Positions 47,136 through 57,819 of a stretch of DNA of 64,000 nucleotides are shown here, piece by piece. The stretch is from Roseofilum capinflatum BLCC-M114 (GTDB lineage Bacteria; Cyanobacteriota; Cyanobacteriia; Cyanobacteriales; Desertifilaceae). Numbering within the stretch: position 1 is the first letter of the stretch; every line of letters starts with the position of its first letter. Where the stretch lies: NCBI RefSeq assembly GCF_030068505.1, contig NZ_JAQOSO010000104.1:62001-126000 (forward strand), in the 5' to 3' direction. A program made the position numbers and the translations under genes. The notes under the pieces are model-generated. The model was not told where the DNA came from. It saw nothing but the letters and a program-made list of their open reading frames with translations, and did no database searches.

Positions 47136-49808
47136 TTAATGGGCAACTTCCGTTAAACTCTCCACTGGAGAAACCAAAGCCTTACCATTAGACCCATTGA
47201 CGCTCACATCCAAATTCCCGTGATACGCATCAATTAACAGTTGCTTCAAGTCGGTAATTAAAGGATAACGGGGATTTGCGCCCGTACATTGATCGTCAAA
47301 CGCCTGATCCGCCACCTGATCGATTTGGGCAAAAAATGCCCCCTCATCCTCCTTAATCACCTCCTTAATACTCGAAGGAATGCCCACCTTACGCTTCAGG
47401 TCTTCCACCGCTTGAATCAGCAGAGAAACCTTCTCATCTTCCGTTTCTCCCCCTAAATTCAGATAATCTGCAATCCGAGAATAGCGCCAGCGAGCATTAG
47501 GATATTTATACTGAGAAAACGTCGCTTGCTTAAAGGGTGCATCCGTAGCATTGTACCGAATCACATGGGAAATCATCAGCGCATTCGCCAACCCATGGGG
47601 AATCTGGAACGTTCCCCCCAACTGGTGAGCAATAGAGTGGCAAATTCCTAAAAATCCATTCGCAAACGCCATTCCCGCCATCGTCGAAGCATAATGCATT
47701 TTTTCCCGTGCTTTCGGGGCATCAGCTCCTTTGTGATAAGCATCCGGTAGATATTTGAAAATCAACCGAATCGCTTCCAATGCCAATCCATTGGTATACT
47801 CGGAAGCTAACACGGAAACATAGGCTTCCATGGCATGGGTGAGGGCATCAATACCTCCAAAAGCGGTTAAACTCTTGGGCATATTTAGCACCAATTCCGG
47901 ATCGACGATCGCCATATTCGGCGTTAAAGCATAATCGGCCAGAGGATACTTAATATGATTGCGGCGATCGGTCACCACCGCAAACGGAGTCACCTCCGAA
48001 CCCGTACCCGAAGTCGTCGGAATCGCCACCATAGTTGCCTTCTCACCCAAAGGCGGCAACTCATACACCCGCTTGCGGATATCCATAAACCGCATGGCCA
48101 ACCCCTCAAACTCAATCTCCGGATGCTCATACAACAACCACATAATCTTCGCCGCATCCATGGGAGACCCGCCCCCAATCGCAATAATCACATCCGGATT
48201 AAACGTCTTCATCAACGTCAAGCCTCGGTTTACCGTATCCAAAGACGGGTCAGGCTCCACATCATAAAACACATCGTACTTCAGTCCAATCTCTTCCAGC
48301 GCCTCCTCCAGAGAACTGGTGATCCCCAAATCATACAACGGCTTATCCGTAACAATAAACGCCCGCTCTTTGCCCGCTAACTCCCGAATTGCCACCGGCA
48401 GCGACCCATACTTGAAGTATACTTTGGGCGGAATCCGGAACCAGAGCATATTTTCCCGGCGTTCGGCCACCGTCTTAATATTCAACAGGTGCTTGGGTTC
48501 CACATTCTCACTAATCGAATTGCCGCCCCAGGTTCCGCATCCGAGCGTCAAAGAAGGATCGAGCCGGAAATTGTAAATATCCCCGATCGCCCCCTGGGAA
48601 GACGGCGTATTAATCAACACCCGTGCCGCTTGCACCCGATCTTCAAAGCGCTTAATATGCTCCGTATTCGAGGTCGCCGTATACAACGCTGCCGTATGAC
48701 CCCGACCCGCAAAGGCCACCAACCCCCGCGCCTTATCCACCGCATCCTCAAAATCTTTTGCCCGATACATAGCTAAAATCGGAGACAATTTTTCATAAGA
48801 AAATGGCTCTTCCGGGCCAATTTTCTCCACTTCTGCCAAAATTACCCGCGTCTCTTCCGGAACTGAAAATCCTGCCAGTTCTGCCAACTTTTGCACCGGT
48901 TGCCCCACAATTTCCCCATTCAAGCGCCCATTCACCAACACCTTACTGGCTAATTTCTCCCGCTCTTCTGGAGTGACAAAATAAGCGCCCCTAGCAAGAA
49001 ACTCTTCCCGCACTTCATCATAGACTGAATCCTCCACAATCACCGATTGTTCGCTGGCGCAAATCATGCCATTGTCAAACGTCTTACTCAAGATAATTGA
49101 AGAGACTGCCATCTTAATATGGGCCGAAGCATCAATCAGCGCGGGCGTATTTCCAGCACCCACACCCAAGGAGGGATTCCCCGAAGAATAAGCCGCTTTC
49201 ACCATTCCCGGCCCGCCCGTGGCCAAAATCAGCTTAACATCTGGATGTTGCATCAGAGCCTGAGACAAAGGAACCGTCGGCTCATCAATCCAGCCAATAA
49301 TATCCTCTGGCGCACCCGCTTCTACCGCCGCTTCTAGGACAACTCTCGCCGCTTCAATCGTACAGTCTTTCGCCCGTGGATGGGGAGAAAAAATAATCGC
49401 ATTCCGGGTTTTCAAGCTAATCAACGCCTTGAAGATAGCCGTTGATGTAGGATTCGTCGTGGGCACAATTCCCGCTAAAATACCCACCGGTTCAGCTATT
49501 TTCTGAAATCCAAAGGATTTATCCTCTTCAATTACCCCACAAGTATTTTCATTTTTATACTTATTATAAATGAATTCTGAAGCAAAATGATTCTTAATCA
49601 CCTTATCTTCAGCCACACCCATTCCCGTTTCTTCTACCGCCATTTTCGCTAAGGGAATCCGAGCCGCATTCGCCGCGAGAGCTGCTTTCTTGAAAATGTG
49701 ATTTACCTGCTCTTGACTATAAGTGGCATACCGCACTTGAGCGGTTTTCACGCGAGAAATTAGGGCTTCTAGTTCTTCTAGGTTCGTAATCTTAGTTTGA
49801 GTGACCAT
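47136..49808 (-). CDS. adhE: bifunctional acetaldehyde-CoA / alcohol dehydrogenase AdhE
   Basis: About 890 residues from ATG 49808 (MVTQTKITNLEELEALISRV); the frame continues to 49871 but that start is less likely. Residues 1 to about 450: CoA-acylating aldehyde dehydrogenase with the nucleophile Cys in FDNGMICASEQS. From about 470: iron-dependent alcohol dehydrogenase with GGGSPMDAAK, DALTHAMEAYVS and GICHSIAHQLGGTFQIPHG (metal His residues). Converts acetyl-CoA to ethanol with NADH in fermentation, so a dark/anoxic function is likely. The gene stands alone. Confidence 0.95.
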   Translation of the reverse strand: MVTQTKITNLEELEALISRVKTAQVRYATYSQEQVNHIFKKAALAANAARIPLAKMAVEETGMGVAEDKVIKNHFASEFIYNKYKNENTCGVIEEDKSFGFQKIAEPVGILAGIVPTTNPTSTAIFKALISLKTRNAIIFSPHPRAKDCTIEAARVVLEAAVEAGAPEDIIGWIDEPTVPLSQALMQHPDVKLILATGGPGMVKAAYSSGNPSLGVGAGNTPALIDASAHIKMAVSSIILSKTFDNGMICASEQSVIVEDSVYDEVREEFLARGAYFVTPEEREKLASKVLVNGRLNGEIVGQPVQKLAELAGFSVPEETRVILAEVEKIGPEEPFSYEKLSPILAMYRAKDFEDAVDKARGLVAFAGRGHTAALYTATSNTEHIKRFEDRVQAARVLINTPSSQGAIGDIYNFRLDPSLTLGCGTWGGNSISENVEPKHLLNIKTVAERRENMLWFRIPPKVYFKYGSLPVAIRELAGKERAFIVTDKPLYDLGITSSLEEALEEIGLKYDVFYDVEPDPSLDTVNRGLTLMKTFNPDVIIAIGGGSPMDAAKIMWLLYEHPEIEFEGLAMRFMDIRKRVYELPPLGEKATMVAIPTTSGTGSEVTPFAVVTDRRNHIKYPLADYALTPNMAIVDPELVLNMPKSLTAFGGIDALTHAMEAYVSVLASEYTNGLALEAIRLIFKYLPDAYHKGADAPKAREKMHYASTMAGMAFANGFLGICHSIAHQLGGTFQIPHGLANALMISHVIRYNATDAPFKQATFSQYKYPNARWRYSRIADYLNLGGETEDEKVSLLIQAVEDLKRKVGIPSSIKEVIKEDEGAFFAQIDQVADQAFDDQCTGANPRYPLITDLKQLLIDAYHGNLDVSVNGSNGKALVSPVESLTEVAH

Positions 49809-50030
49809 AGACTTGCTCTCGTTCAATACTGCAATGGGAATTTCCCACAAGAGTGTTACTTCTATTAACACCGGATCATCCTGGATTCGGGGGGAGATCT
49901 TTAGGAAGTCTTAAGCTTTATAGGGCAAAGGACGAAGTGTACCTTCTGTTTAACCGGAATTGATATTACCCATTACCCATTACCTTACCCAGCCCTGTAT
50001 AATAACGAAGCTCTTTTTTATGGGATCAAG

Positions 50031-50492
50031 ATGAACCGAAATCGAATTTTCTATACAGTATCTCTGACCACTGCTTTGACTCTCTTCACAATCGGGATTA
50101 ATCAGCCTTTCGCTCACGGTTCAGAAGGGGAACATCACCACTCTGGAGGTCATTCCCATGGACGACTGGAAATCCCTCCAGGACAACCCATTCCTCAAGT
50201 TAATTTAATCGTTCATCCGGATCAAAATACAGGTTGGAATCTAGAACTTCAAGTGGAAAATTTCCAATTTGCTCCCCAGAATATGTACCAAGAAAATAGC
50301 CTCAATGAAGGCCATGCTCACTTATTTATTAATGGGGATAAAGTCACCCGAATTTATGGATCGTGGTACTATATTAAAGCGCTACCGCCAGGAAATCATG
50401 AAATTACTGTAGTCTTAAGCAGCAATCATCATCAAGATTTTGTTTTTGAAGGGCAACTGATTCAAGATACAGAAATGATTCGGGTTGAATAA
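50031..50492 (+). CDS. exported His-rich protein
   Basis: 153 residues with an N-terminal signal peptide (about 1-28, YTVSLTTALTLFTIGINQPF then AHG). A His-rich stretch follows (EGEHHHSGGHSHGR), then a beta-rich domain with HAHLFINGDK and ALPPGNHEITVVLSSNHHQD. Likely a periplasmic metal-binding protein (copper or zinc), by inference from the His clusters and fold. It converges with petJ. Confidence 0.72.
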   Translation: MNRNRIFYTVSLTTALTLFTIGINQPFAHGSEGEHHHSGGHSHGRLEIPPGQPIPQVNLIVHPDQNTGWNLELQVENFQFAPQNMYQENSLNEGHAHLFINGDKVTRIYGSWYYIKALPPGNHEITVVLSSNHHQDFVFEGQLIQDTEMIRVE

Positions 50493-50583
50493 TCCCCAGG
50501 GGAATCATGGCTGGCGATAGCCTTGTTCTGATTTAAAGTTATGCTTTACTGCTTGAGTTTAATGGATTGCCCAAACTTGATAT

Positions 50584-50615
50584 AACAGGATGTCAATCTA
50601 AATTAACATCCTGTT
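50584..50615. terminator. inverted repeat between convergent genes
   Basis: Perfect 10-bp arms AACAGGATGT (50584-50593) and ACATCCTGTT (50606-50615) with a 12-base loop, between the His-rich gene and petJ ends. No strong T-tract on either side, so it may be a weak bidirectional terminator or a stability hairpin. Confidence 0.4.
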
Positions 50616-50625
50616 GGGTCAGGTA

Positions 50626-50958
50626 TTACCAGCCTTTTTCAGCTTGTTCTAAAACATAGGCAGCAACATCTTCAATTTCTGTGTCGTTCAATTTACCCAA
50701 GAAACGAGGCATGGCCGCTTTCCCATTTTTTACTTGAGTAACAATTGCCTCTAGACTATTCATTCCATATTTGTCTAAATCAGCTTGACTCAAGGTTTTA
50801 GTCGGGTTAACCAAATTTTTGCCTCCGGCATGACAAGCGGCGCAGTTGGCCGAAAAGACTGCTTTACCAGCAGCAGCATCACCTGCTAGAGCAGGAGTGG
50901 ACAGGGCAAAGGAAAGGATGGCGATCGCCACAATGATCCAAGATAGCAATTTTTTCAC
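50626..50958 (-). CDS. petJ: cytochrome c6
   Basis: About 110 residues from GTG 50958, whose upstream GGAGAAC supports this start over an upstream start at 51009. Signal peptide about 1-25 ([20 protein letters not shown]), then the mature c-type cytochrome with the heme motif CAACH and an axial Met in KAAMPRFLG. Carries electrons from cytochrome b6f to photosystem I, replacing plastocyanin, and works in the thylakoid lumen. Confidence 0.93.
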   Translation of the reverse strand: MKKLLSWIIVAIAILSFALSTPALAGDAAAGKAVFSANCAACHAGGKNLVNPTKTLSQADLDKYGMNSLEAIVTQVKNGKAAMPRFLGKLNDTEIEDVAAYVLEQAEKGW

Positions 50959-51071
50959 AGTGTTCTCCGGTAATAACAACCTAACAGCATTCACAATAAA
51001 CGGAATCATTATACGTCAAGAGGGGAGTTTGCTAAACCCCCCTCTTAAGAGTTTCTAATGATTACATTGTC

Positions 51072-52889
51072 TTAAGACGCGACTTGAGCCGATCGCCGGG
51101 GACGGGTACGCCGATTTTTCAGGGGTACACCATCGGTTTTAGGAGCTGTTTTAGCACCATTCTCTTCGGGTTTGAGATCTTCGGGAGGATCTTCCGGGGT
51201 TTGCATCAGCAATACCAGCAAGGGGTTACTGCGTAATTCCCTTCTCAGGAGTCGATTAATATCATGCTCAACCTGCCGTTGCAGTTGGTCAAAGCTGACA
51301 TCTAACTGCCCTTGTCCAAAACAACGGACAAACTCTGACCAACGATTATCTAACGTGGTTTGCATCGATTGGGCGATCGCATCTTCTAAATATCGCTGTT
51401 TCAGAGAAGTCACCACACCCCGTAAATGCACCAAGGGACGATTGACTAATTTTCCTTCCCAATTTACACTAGCCGCTACCGTAATCACCCCATCTTCGGC
51501 CAACTGTTGCCTTTCTTTCAGGGCTTGTTCATGGAGAATTCCAGCATTATCCACCAGAGCCACACCAGAAGAAACTTTACCGGCAATTTCTAGGGAATTG
51601 TCCGTCAGCTCGATAATATCCCCATTATCGACAATCACCATATTTTCTTCGGGAATGCCCATACTGCGAGCCGTTTGCCCATGTTTAATCAGCATCCGAT
51701 GTTCCCCATGAACCGGGATAAAGAACTTCGGACGAGTTAAAGCCAACATTAGCTTATGGTCTTCTTGACAGCCATGACCGGACACATGAATACCTTGATT
51801 TTTGCCATACACCACATTCGCCCCTTGTTTCATCAATTGGTCGATGGTGTTGACCACGGCAATGGTGTTACCGGGAATCGGGTTGGCGGAGAAGACCACA
51901 GTATCCCCCCGGCGAATTTTCACCTGGCGGTGTTCTTGCTTGGCAATCCGGGTTAGAGCCGATAAGGGTTCCCCTTGAGATCCGGTAGTCAGAATCAGCA
52001 CTTTTTCATCCGGCAAATTGCGAATGGCATTCAGGGGTTGCAGCAGCTCATCTGGACATTTCACATATCCCAAGTTGCGAGCATGGGCAATCACATTGAG
52101 CATGGAGCGCCCTAAAACCGAAACCACTCGATTGTGTTTTTGGGCCAGTTGCAGAATAATATTCACCCGATGCACGGAAGAGGCAAAGGTGGTGACTAAA
52201 ATCCGGCCCTCAGCTTGGGAAAATACCCGGTCGAGGTTGGGAATGGTGGAACTTTCCGATGGAGTCGATCCAGGGACTTCGGCGTTGGTGGAGTCACTCA
52301 TCAGGCACAATACGCCTTTTTCCCCATGTTCGGCTAGTTTTTGGAGGTCAAAGAGTTCGCCATCAACAGGGGTATGATCGATTTTGAAGTCTCCGGAGTG
52401 GATAATCACACCGAGGGGAGTATGGATAGCCACGGTGAAACTATCAGCCATGGAGTGGGTGTTGCGGATAAATTCGACAACGAAGTTTTTGCCCACCCGT
52501 ACCATATCTCTGGGGGCCACGGTTTTCAATTGGGTGCGATCGCTCACTCCGGCTTCTTCGAGTTTCCCTCCGAGCAGAGCCATGGCTAACCGGGGCCCGT
52601 AAATCACGGGAATGTCAAACTGTTTGAGATGATAGGCAATGCCGCCAATGTGGTCTTCATGGCCGTGGGTGACGATCATGCCTTTGATGCGATCGCGATT
52701 TTCCCGCAAATAGGAGATATCGGGTAATACAATATTGACTCCATGCATCCCATCAGTTGGAAAGGCCAGTCCTGCATCCAACAACATAATTTCGTCTTCA
52801 TATTCAAAGACGCAGGTATTTTTACCAATTTCGTGTAGACCTCCTAGAGGAATAATTTTGATCGCAGACTTTTGATTTTTTCTAACCAT
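51072..52889 (-). CDS. rnj: ribonuclease J
   Basis: 605 residues. Metallo-beta-lactamase fold with HGHEDHIGG, then HSGDFKIDHTPVDG, a beta-CASP region (DSTNAEVPGSTPSES, TTFASSVHRVNIILQLA), and HVSGHGCQEDHKLMLAL. The C-terminal extension (about 560-605) is Pro/Lys/Arg-rich and likely disordered. Endo- and 5'-3' exoribonuclease of mRNA turnover and rRNA maturation, in the cytoplasm. Confidence 0.95.
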   Translation of the reverse strand: MVRKNQKSAIKIIPLGGLHEIGKNTCVFEYEDEIMLLDAGLAFPTDGMHGVNIVLPDISYLRENRDRIKGMIVTHGHEDHIGGIAYHLKQFDIPVIYGPRLAMALLGGKLEEAGVSDRTQLKTVAPRDMVRVGKNFVVEFIRNTHSMADSFTVAIHTPLGVIIHSGDFKIDHTPVDGELFDLQKLAEHGEKGVLCLMSDSTNAEVPGSTPSESSTIPNLDRVFSQAEGRILVTTFASSVHRVNIILQLAQKHNRVVSVLGRSMLNVIAHARNLGYVKCPDELLQPLNAIRNLPDEKVLILTTGSQGEPLSALTRIAKQEHRQVKIRRGDTVVFSANPIPGNTIAVVNTIDQLMKQGANVVYGKNQGIHVSGHGCQEDHKLMLALTRPKFFIPVHGEHRMLIKHGQTARSMGIPEENMVIVDNGDIIELTDNSLEIAGKVSSGVALVDNAGILHEQALKERQQLAEDGVITVAASVNWEGKLVNRPLVHLRGVVTSLKQRYLEDAIAQSMQTTLDNRWSEFVRCFGQGQLDVSFDQLQRQVEHDINRLLRRELRSNPLLVLLMQTPEDPPEDLKPEENGAKTAPKTDGVPLKNRRTRPRRSAQVAS

Positions 52890-53061
52890 AATGTTCAGGA
52901 TTTAGTGTGATAGATTCATGGGCTAGGTGTGCTTGCATATAGCCTTAAGTTTGAGCCAACGTCCTAGAGAGTTGAAGCACGTCTTCCCCAAGGGATGGGG
53001 TCGTATTCCTTCGGCTCAAATTCTGTTTTTGGGGTTTAACTTCTGTTACCCAATCAACCGT

Positions 53062-53946
53062 TCAGTTCAAACCCAACTGATTTAATACGGTGTTTAATTC
53101 TGCTTTAACGGAATCTGGAGCTTCCACCAAGGGCAAACGCAGGGTTTGAACGGGCCATCCTTGAAGAGCCAGAGCTGCTTTAACCGGAATCGGGTTAGTC
53201 ACCAGAAACAAGGCCTTAAACAGGGGAAATAGTTTTAAGTGAATCTCTGTTGCTGTTTGCGTTTTTCCCTGTTCAAAGCACTGAATCATTTCTTGCATGT
53301 CCTTACCCACCAAGTGAGAGGCTACGCTGACGACACCGTTGCCACCCACGGAGAGCATGGGCAAGGTCAGGGAGTCATCTCCAGAATAAATGCCAAACTC
53401 AGAGGGAACCAATTGACGAATCCGACTGACTTGATCCAGGGTTCCACTGGCTTCTTTAATACCGACAATGTTGGAGATTTCTGCTAAACGGGCTACGGTT
53501 TCAGCCGGCAGGTTTTGCCCGGTTCGTCCAGGGATATTGTACAGCAAAAGAGCAATATCGGGGCAAGCTTCGGCGATCGCCTTAAAATGCTGATAGAGTC
53601 CTTCGGCTGGGGGCTTATTGTAATAGGGAACCACCTGCAAAGAGCCATCTAAGCCCAATGCCATCGCTTTTTGAGTCGCGGAAATCGCCTCTGAGGTCGA
53701 ATTCGAGCCAGTTCCAGCGATCACTTTGGCCCTTCCCCCGACCGCTTTTTTCACCACCTGGAATAACTCATGTTCTTCTTCCCAGGTTAACGTTGGAGAC
53801 TCCCCCGTTGTACCACAGATTACTAGGCCATCACTGCCATTGTCCACCAAATGAACCGCTAACTCTTCAGCACCGCCATAATTAACGCTACCCTCAGCAG
53901 TAAACGGCGTAATCATGGCTGTTAGCACTCGTCCAAAATAACTCAC
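53062..53946 (-). CDS. dapA: 4-hydroxy-tetrahydrodipicolinate synthase
   Basis: 294 residues. Condenses pyruvate with aspartate semialdehyde in lysine/diaminopimelate synthesis. Schiff-base Lys in [11 protein letters not shown], Tyr in [15 protein letters not shown], and the GTTGESPTL substrate loop. The start is a GTG. It follows asd on the same strand by about 60 bases, so the two consecutive enzymes probably share a transcript. Confidence 0.95.
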   Translation of the reverse strand: MSYFGRVLTAMITPFTAEGSVNYGGAEELAVHLVDNGSDGLVICGTTGESPTLTWEEEHELFQVVKKAVGGRAKVIAGTGSNSTSEAISATQKAMALGLDGSLQVVPYYNKPPAEGLYQHFKAIAEACPDIALLLYNIPGRTGQNLPAETVARLAEISNIVGIKEASGTLDQVSRIRQLVPSEFGIYSGDDSLTLPMLSVGGNGVVSVASHLVGKDMQEMIQCFEQGKTQTATEIHLKLFPLFKALFLVTNPIPVKAALALQGWPVQTLRLPLVEAPDSVKAELNTVLNQLGLN

Positions 53947-54005
53947 CCTTTCTAGTCTCCTTTTTCTTTGATGCGCTTGATGATTGTCCTGTTCACTTGA
54001 CTAAC

Positions 54006-55052
54006 TCATGACTCACTCAAGGCCACTTCACGGGGTTTGACCCAATCTTTTTCTGCCAACAGTTCCGCAATTTGAACCGCATTTAAAGCTGCTCCCTTAC
54101 GAATTTGATCGCCACATAACCATAGCTCTAAACCGCAAGGATGGGATAAATCTTGGCGAATTCTACCCACGAGTACCTCATCTTTGCCCGTCACGTCCAT
54201 CGGCATGGGGAAATAATTGGCGCTCCAGTCTTCCAGAAGTTTCACTCCTGGAGCCATTTGCAAGACTTCCCTCGCTTTTTCGACGGGGAAGGGTTGGCTA
54301 AATTCTAGGTTAATGGACTCTGAGTGGGCCCGGAGTACGGGAACCCGCACGCAGGTGGCAGAAACTCTCAAGTCTTGAGCCGAAAAGATTTTCCGGGTTT
54401 CATTGACCATTTTCATCTCTTCCTGACAATAGCCTTGGTCATTTAGGGGAGAATTGTGGGGAAACAGATTAAAGGCCAGGGGATAGGGAAACAGTTCTGT
54501 TTGGGGAGCTTGGCCGTTGAGAATCTGTTGAGTTTGCACTTTCAATTCTTCCATGGCTCTGGCCCCGGCTCCACTCGCCGATTGATAGGTGGCCGCGATA
54601 ATTCTCTGTATCGGTTGCACTTGATGCAGAGGCCAAAGGGCTACCGTCATTAAGATTGTGGTGCAATTGGGATTGGCAATGATTCCCTGATGGGTGGCGG
54701 CTGCTTCTGGATTAACCTCTGGAACCACTAACGGCACTTCGGGAACCATGCGAAAGGCACTGGAGTTATCAATCACCACTGCACCGGCTGCCACCGCTTT
54801 CGGGGCCCAAGTTTTGGAAGTTGACCCTCCGGCTGAGGCTAAGACCACATCTACTTGGTCAAAACATCCCTCTGCCACGGCTTCAACGGGCAAATTTTCC
54901 CCTTTAAAGGGTAAGGTTCGCCCGGCTGACCGGGGGGAAGCCAGCAGTTTTAGGCTCTCTAGGGGAAAATTGCGGCTCTCTAATAGGTCGAGCAACTCAG
55001 TACCGACTGCGCCGGTCGCTCCCAAAATGGCAACTCGATAGGATTTTGGCAA
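54006..55052 (-). CDS. asd: aspartate-semialdehyde dehydrogenase
   Basis: 348 residues. Makes aspartate semialdehyde, the substrate of the next gene's product. GATGAVGTELLDLL for the NADP fold; the catalytic Cys lies in ANPNCTTILM. Starts at TTG 55052, supported by AAGGAGGAT at 55059-55067. Upstream gene of the asd-dapA pair. Confidence 0.94.
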   Translation of the reverse strand: MPKSYRVAILGATGAVGTELLDLLESRNFPLESLKLLASPRSAGRTLPFKGENLPVEAVAEGCFDQVDVVLASAGGSTSKTWAPKAVAAGAVVIDNSSAFRMVPEVPLVVPEVNPEAAATHQGIIANPNCTTILMTVALWPLHQVQPIQRIIAATYQSASGAGARAMEELKVQTQQILNGQAPQTELFPYPLAFNLFPHNSPLNDQGYCQEEMKMVNETRKIFSAQDLRVSATCVRVPVLRAHSESINLEFSQPFPVEKAREVLQMAPGVKLLEDWSANYFPMPMDVTGKDEVLVGRIRQDLSHPCGLELWLCGDQIRKGAALNAVQIAELLAEKDWVKPREVALSES

Positions 55053-55529
55053 AAGGTGATCCTCCTTGGTCTTAAAACTTTAGGGTTTAGGTTGGGACGC
55101 TCTAGATTTTCTTAAAATTTTCTGAATCGGGTACGAGATCAATAAATATATAGACCAAACTTTTAAGTTTTTTTTAGCATTAGAATTGAGCTGACAGCCG
55201 TTTCTGCTCTTCTGAGAACCCTGGGATTTCTTCAATTTCCTCTTTGAGCAAAGCCCATGGAACGCCTTAAAAATCGGGACTTCAGGGAAGCAAACGGTTG
55301 CCCCATTCCCCGTGGCGTTGGCACTCTCTTCACAGATTCTAGCAGGTCTATGGCACTCTCTGGCAAATTTTCTTGATCGCTTAAGACTTTCTTTGAGAAG
55401 TTTTTATCTTCAGTGGGGTTCAATTGTTAATCCCCTATTATATAATACCCTATGCGTGGTGTATCAGGACTATTCTCATCCCCTTCACCACCCGTGGCTC
55501 AAGTCCCATTCAGTATACAGAATTTAGTG
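55053..55529. other. intergenic region between asd and tig
   Basis: No gene is strongly supported. A 63-codon frame at 55232-55423 has no recognisable features. The region must contain promoters for asd (left) and tig (right). A T-rich run lies near 55170, but without a clear stem before it. Confidence 0.55.
55059..55067 (-). promoter_or_regulatory. ribosome-binding site of asd
   Basis: AAGGAGGAT on the minus strand, 6 bases before TTG 55052; it supports a TTG start there. Confidence 0.8.
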
Positions 55530-56933
55530 ATGAAAGTTACCCAGGAAAAATTGCCCGCCAGTCAAATTGGCTTAGAAATTGAAGTGCCTGCCGAAACATC
55601 AAAGGCCGCCTATGAGCAGGTAATTAAGGACTTTAGCCGCTCGGCTAAACTTCCTGGGTTTCGGAAAGGGAAAATCCCTCGCCATGTGCTGATTCAACAA
55701 CTCGGAAGTGAGAACCTCAAGGCAGCCGCCCTAGAGAAAGTGATCAAACAGTCCGTAGATGAGGCGATCGCCCAAGAAAAATTAGAAACCCTAGGCTCTC
55801 CCCAGCTCAAATCTGAATTTGATAGCCTGGTGAGCCAATTCAAGCCAGGGGAAGGCCTCACCTTTAAGGCGGCGGTGGATGTGCCCCCAGAGGTGAAATT
55901 AGCCGAATATAAAGGTTTAAGCGTCAAAGCCGAAGAAATTAAACCCGATCCAGAAGCAGTCAGTAACGTCCTCAAAGAAGAACAACAGAAACGGGCGACC
56001 CTGATTCCAGTCGAAGACCGGCCGTGTCAGCTTGGAGATGTGGCAGTGGTCGATTTTGTCGGCCGTCGCGTTGCTGGAGAAGGAACTGAACCGGAAGAAA
56101 TTCCGGGAGCTAGTGCCACCGATTTTCAGCTTGAAATGGAATCAGACCGATTTATCCCCGGCTTTATCGATGGCATCGTAGGAATGCAACAGGGAGAGGC
56201 GAAAACCATTGCGGTAACCTTCCCAGAAGAGTATCCCCAAGAAGATATCGCTGGGCAACCCGCCGAGTTTGAAATTACCCTGAAAGAAATTAAGGAAAAG
56301 GAACTGCCCGAACTCGATGACGAGTTTGCCGAAGAAATTAGCGAATTTGAAACCCTAGAGGCCCTGAAAGACTCCTTAACGGAGCGGTTTGCCAAGGAAG
56401 CGGAAAACAAGACCAAAACCAATAAACATCAGGCCTTGGTGCAAGCACTGTTAGAGCAAGTCGAGGTCGATCTACCTGAAACTTTGATTGAGGAAACGGT
56501 TACCCAGCAGTTAACCCAAATGGCCATGCAGTTGGCCAATCAAGGGATTGATGTCAATCAACTGCTCACAGCCGATCGCATTCCCCAATTGCGCCAAAAC
56601 AGCCGGCCAGAAGCCATTAGAGCGCTAAAAGAATCCTTGGCGATCGCCGAAATTTCAAAACAGCAATCTTTGCACGCGGAGGAGTCAGAAATTCAGGCTA
56701 GAATAGAAGAAGTATTAAAAACGCTTGAAGACCCCCAAGAAATTAACCGCGATCGCCTCAAGGAAGCCGTAACAGAAGACCTGAATCGGGAAAAAGTTAT
56801 GGAATGGCTAGAAGCCAATGGCACAGTCGAATTAGTTCCAGAAGGCACGCTTAAAGAACCGGAACCTAGCCCAGAGACCGGCTCAGACCCAGAGAGTGAA
56901 ACCCAAGAGTCGGCAACCGATTCTCCGAGCTAA
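55530..56933 (+). CDS. tig: trigger factor
   Basis: 467 residues from ATG 55530 (MKVTQEKLPASQIGLEIEVP); the frame is open further back to 55452 but lacks family similarity there. Ribosome-binding motif GFRKGKIPR at about 46-54, FKBP-type prolyl isomerase domain (about 165-245), then a helical chaperone C-terminus and an acidic tail. It chaperones nascent chains at the ribosomal exit. Followed by clpP-clpX, a common arrangement. Confidence 0.95.
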   Translation: MKVTQEKLPASQIGLEIEVPAETSKAAYEQVIKDFSRSAKLPGFRKGKIPRHVLIQQLGSENLKAAALEKVIKQSVDEAIAQEKLETLGSPQLKSEFDSLVSQFKPGEGLTFKAAVDVPPEVKLAEYKGLSVKAEEIKPDPEAVSNVLKEEQQKRATLIPVEDRPCQLGDVAVVDFVGRRVAGEGTEPEEIPGASATDFQLEMESDRFIPGFIDGIVGMQQGEAKTIAVTFPEEYPQEDIAGQPAEFEITLKEIKEKELPELDDEFAEEISEFETLEALKDSLTERFAKEAENKTKTNKHQALVQALLEQVEVDLPETLIEETVTQQLTQMAMQLANQGIDVNQLLTADRIPQLRQNSRPEAIRALKESLAIAEISKQQSLHAEESEIQARIEEVLKTLEDPQEINRDRLKEAVTEDLNREKVMEWLEANGTVELVPEGTLKEPEPSPETGSDPESETQESATDSPS

Positions 56934-57115
56934 TTCAACCGCCCCTCTCCCCCTGCCCGGCCAAAAAAGCCAAACATTTGTGCCCTTTGCCTGCCAGAAT
57001 GGGGGAGATTAAGGCATAATAAACCCAGAGGTGAATCAGCCTAAACTCAACCCTGAAACTCTGGACATCTATCTATAAGAAAATAAATTTGGAACTCAAC
57101 GCCCTGAGAAACCCC

Positions 57116-57805
57116 ATGATACTCCGATCCCAATCCCAGCATCGTTCCCCGGAAAGCTATAGCTCACAAGAGGTGATCTCCTCTAGCCCCCAAGGTGTAA
57201 TTCCCATGGTAGTGGAGCAGTCAGGTCGCGGAGAACGGGCCTTTGATATCTACTCTCGACTCTTGCGAGAGCGGATTATATTTTTGGGAACGGCGATCGA
57301 TGATATGGTCGCGGATTCAGTAGTGGCCCAACTGCTGTTCTTAGAAGCAGAAGAGCCAGAAAAAGACATTCAACTCTACATTAACTCCCCAGGGGGATCG
57401 GTGACGGCTGGCATGGCCATGTACGATACCATCCAGCAAATCCGCCCCGATGTGGTCACCATCTGTTATGGATTAGCCGCCAGCATGGGAGCATTTCTCC
57501 TGGCCACGGGAAGTCCGGGAAAACGGATGTCTTTACCCAACTCCCGGATCATGATCCACCAACCCTTGGGAGGGGCCCAGGGACAAGCGGTTGATATAGA
57601 AATTCAGGCCAGAGAAATTCTCTATCATAAAAGTACCCTAAATGGGTTATTAGCCCATCACACAGGTCAACCCCTTGAACGTATTGCAGAAGATACAGAA
57701 CGAGACTTTTTCATGTCGGCTGAGGAAGCGAAAACCTATGGTCTCATTGACCAAGTGATTGTTCAACCTCAGTCCCATCCATCTGACTCCAACCCCACTG
57801 TTTAA
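57116..57805 (+). CDS. clpP: ATP-dependent Clp protease proteolytic subunit
   Basis: 229 residues from ATG 57116; the frame opens at a TTG 57089 that I do not favour. Serine nucleophile in [11 protein letters not shown], catalytic His in [10 protein letters not shown], with the [19 protein letters not shown] block before them. Forms the tetradecameric barrel working with the ClpX hexamer encoded 14 bases downstream. Cyanobacteria carry several clpP paralogues and this one is paired with clpX. Confidence 0.95.
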   Translation: MILRSQSQHRSPESYSSQEVISSSPQGVIPMVVEQSGRGERAFDIYSRLLRERIIFLGTAIDDMVADSVVAQLLFLEAEEPEKDIQLYINSPGGSVTAGMAMYDTIQQIRPDVVTICYGLAASMGAFLLATGSPGKRMSLPNSRIMIHQPLGGAQGQAVDIEIQAREILYHKSTLNGLLAHHTGQPLERIAEDTERDFFMSAEEAKTYGLIDQVIVQPQSHPSDSNPTV

Positions 57806-57819
57806 TCAGAGGCCGCTAT

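Noticed and set aside
55232-55423. 63-codon frame between asd and tig on the minus strand
   Set aside because: No recognisable family or neighbour link, and the frame ends in basic low-information sequence.
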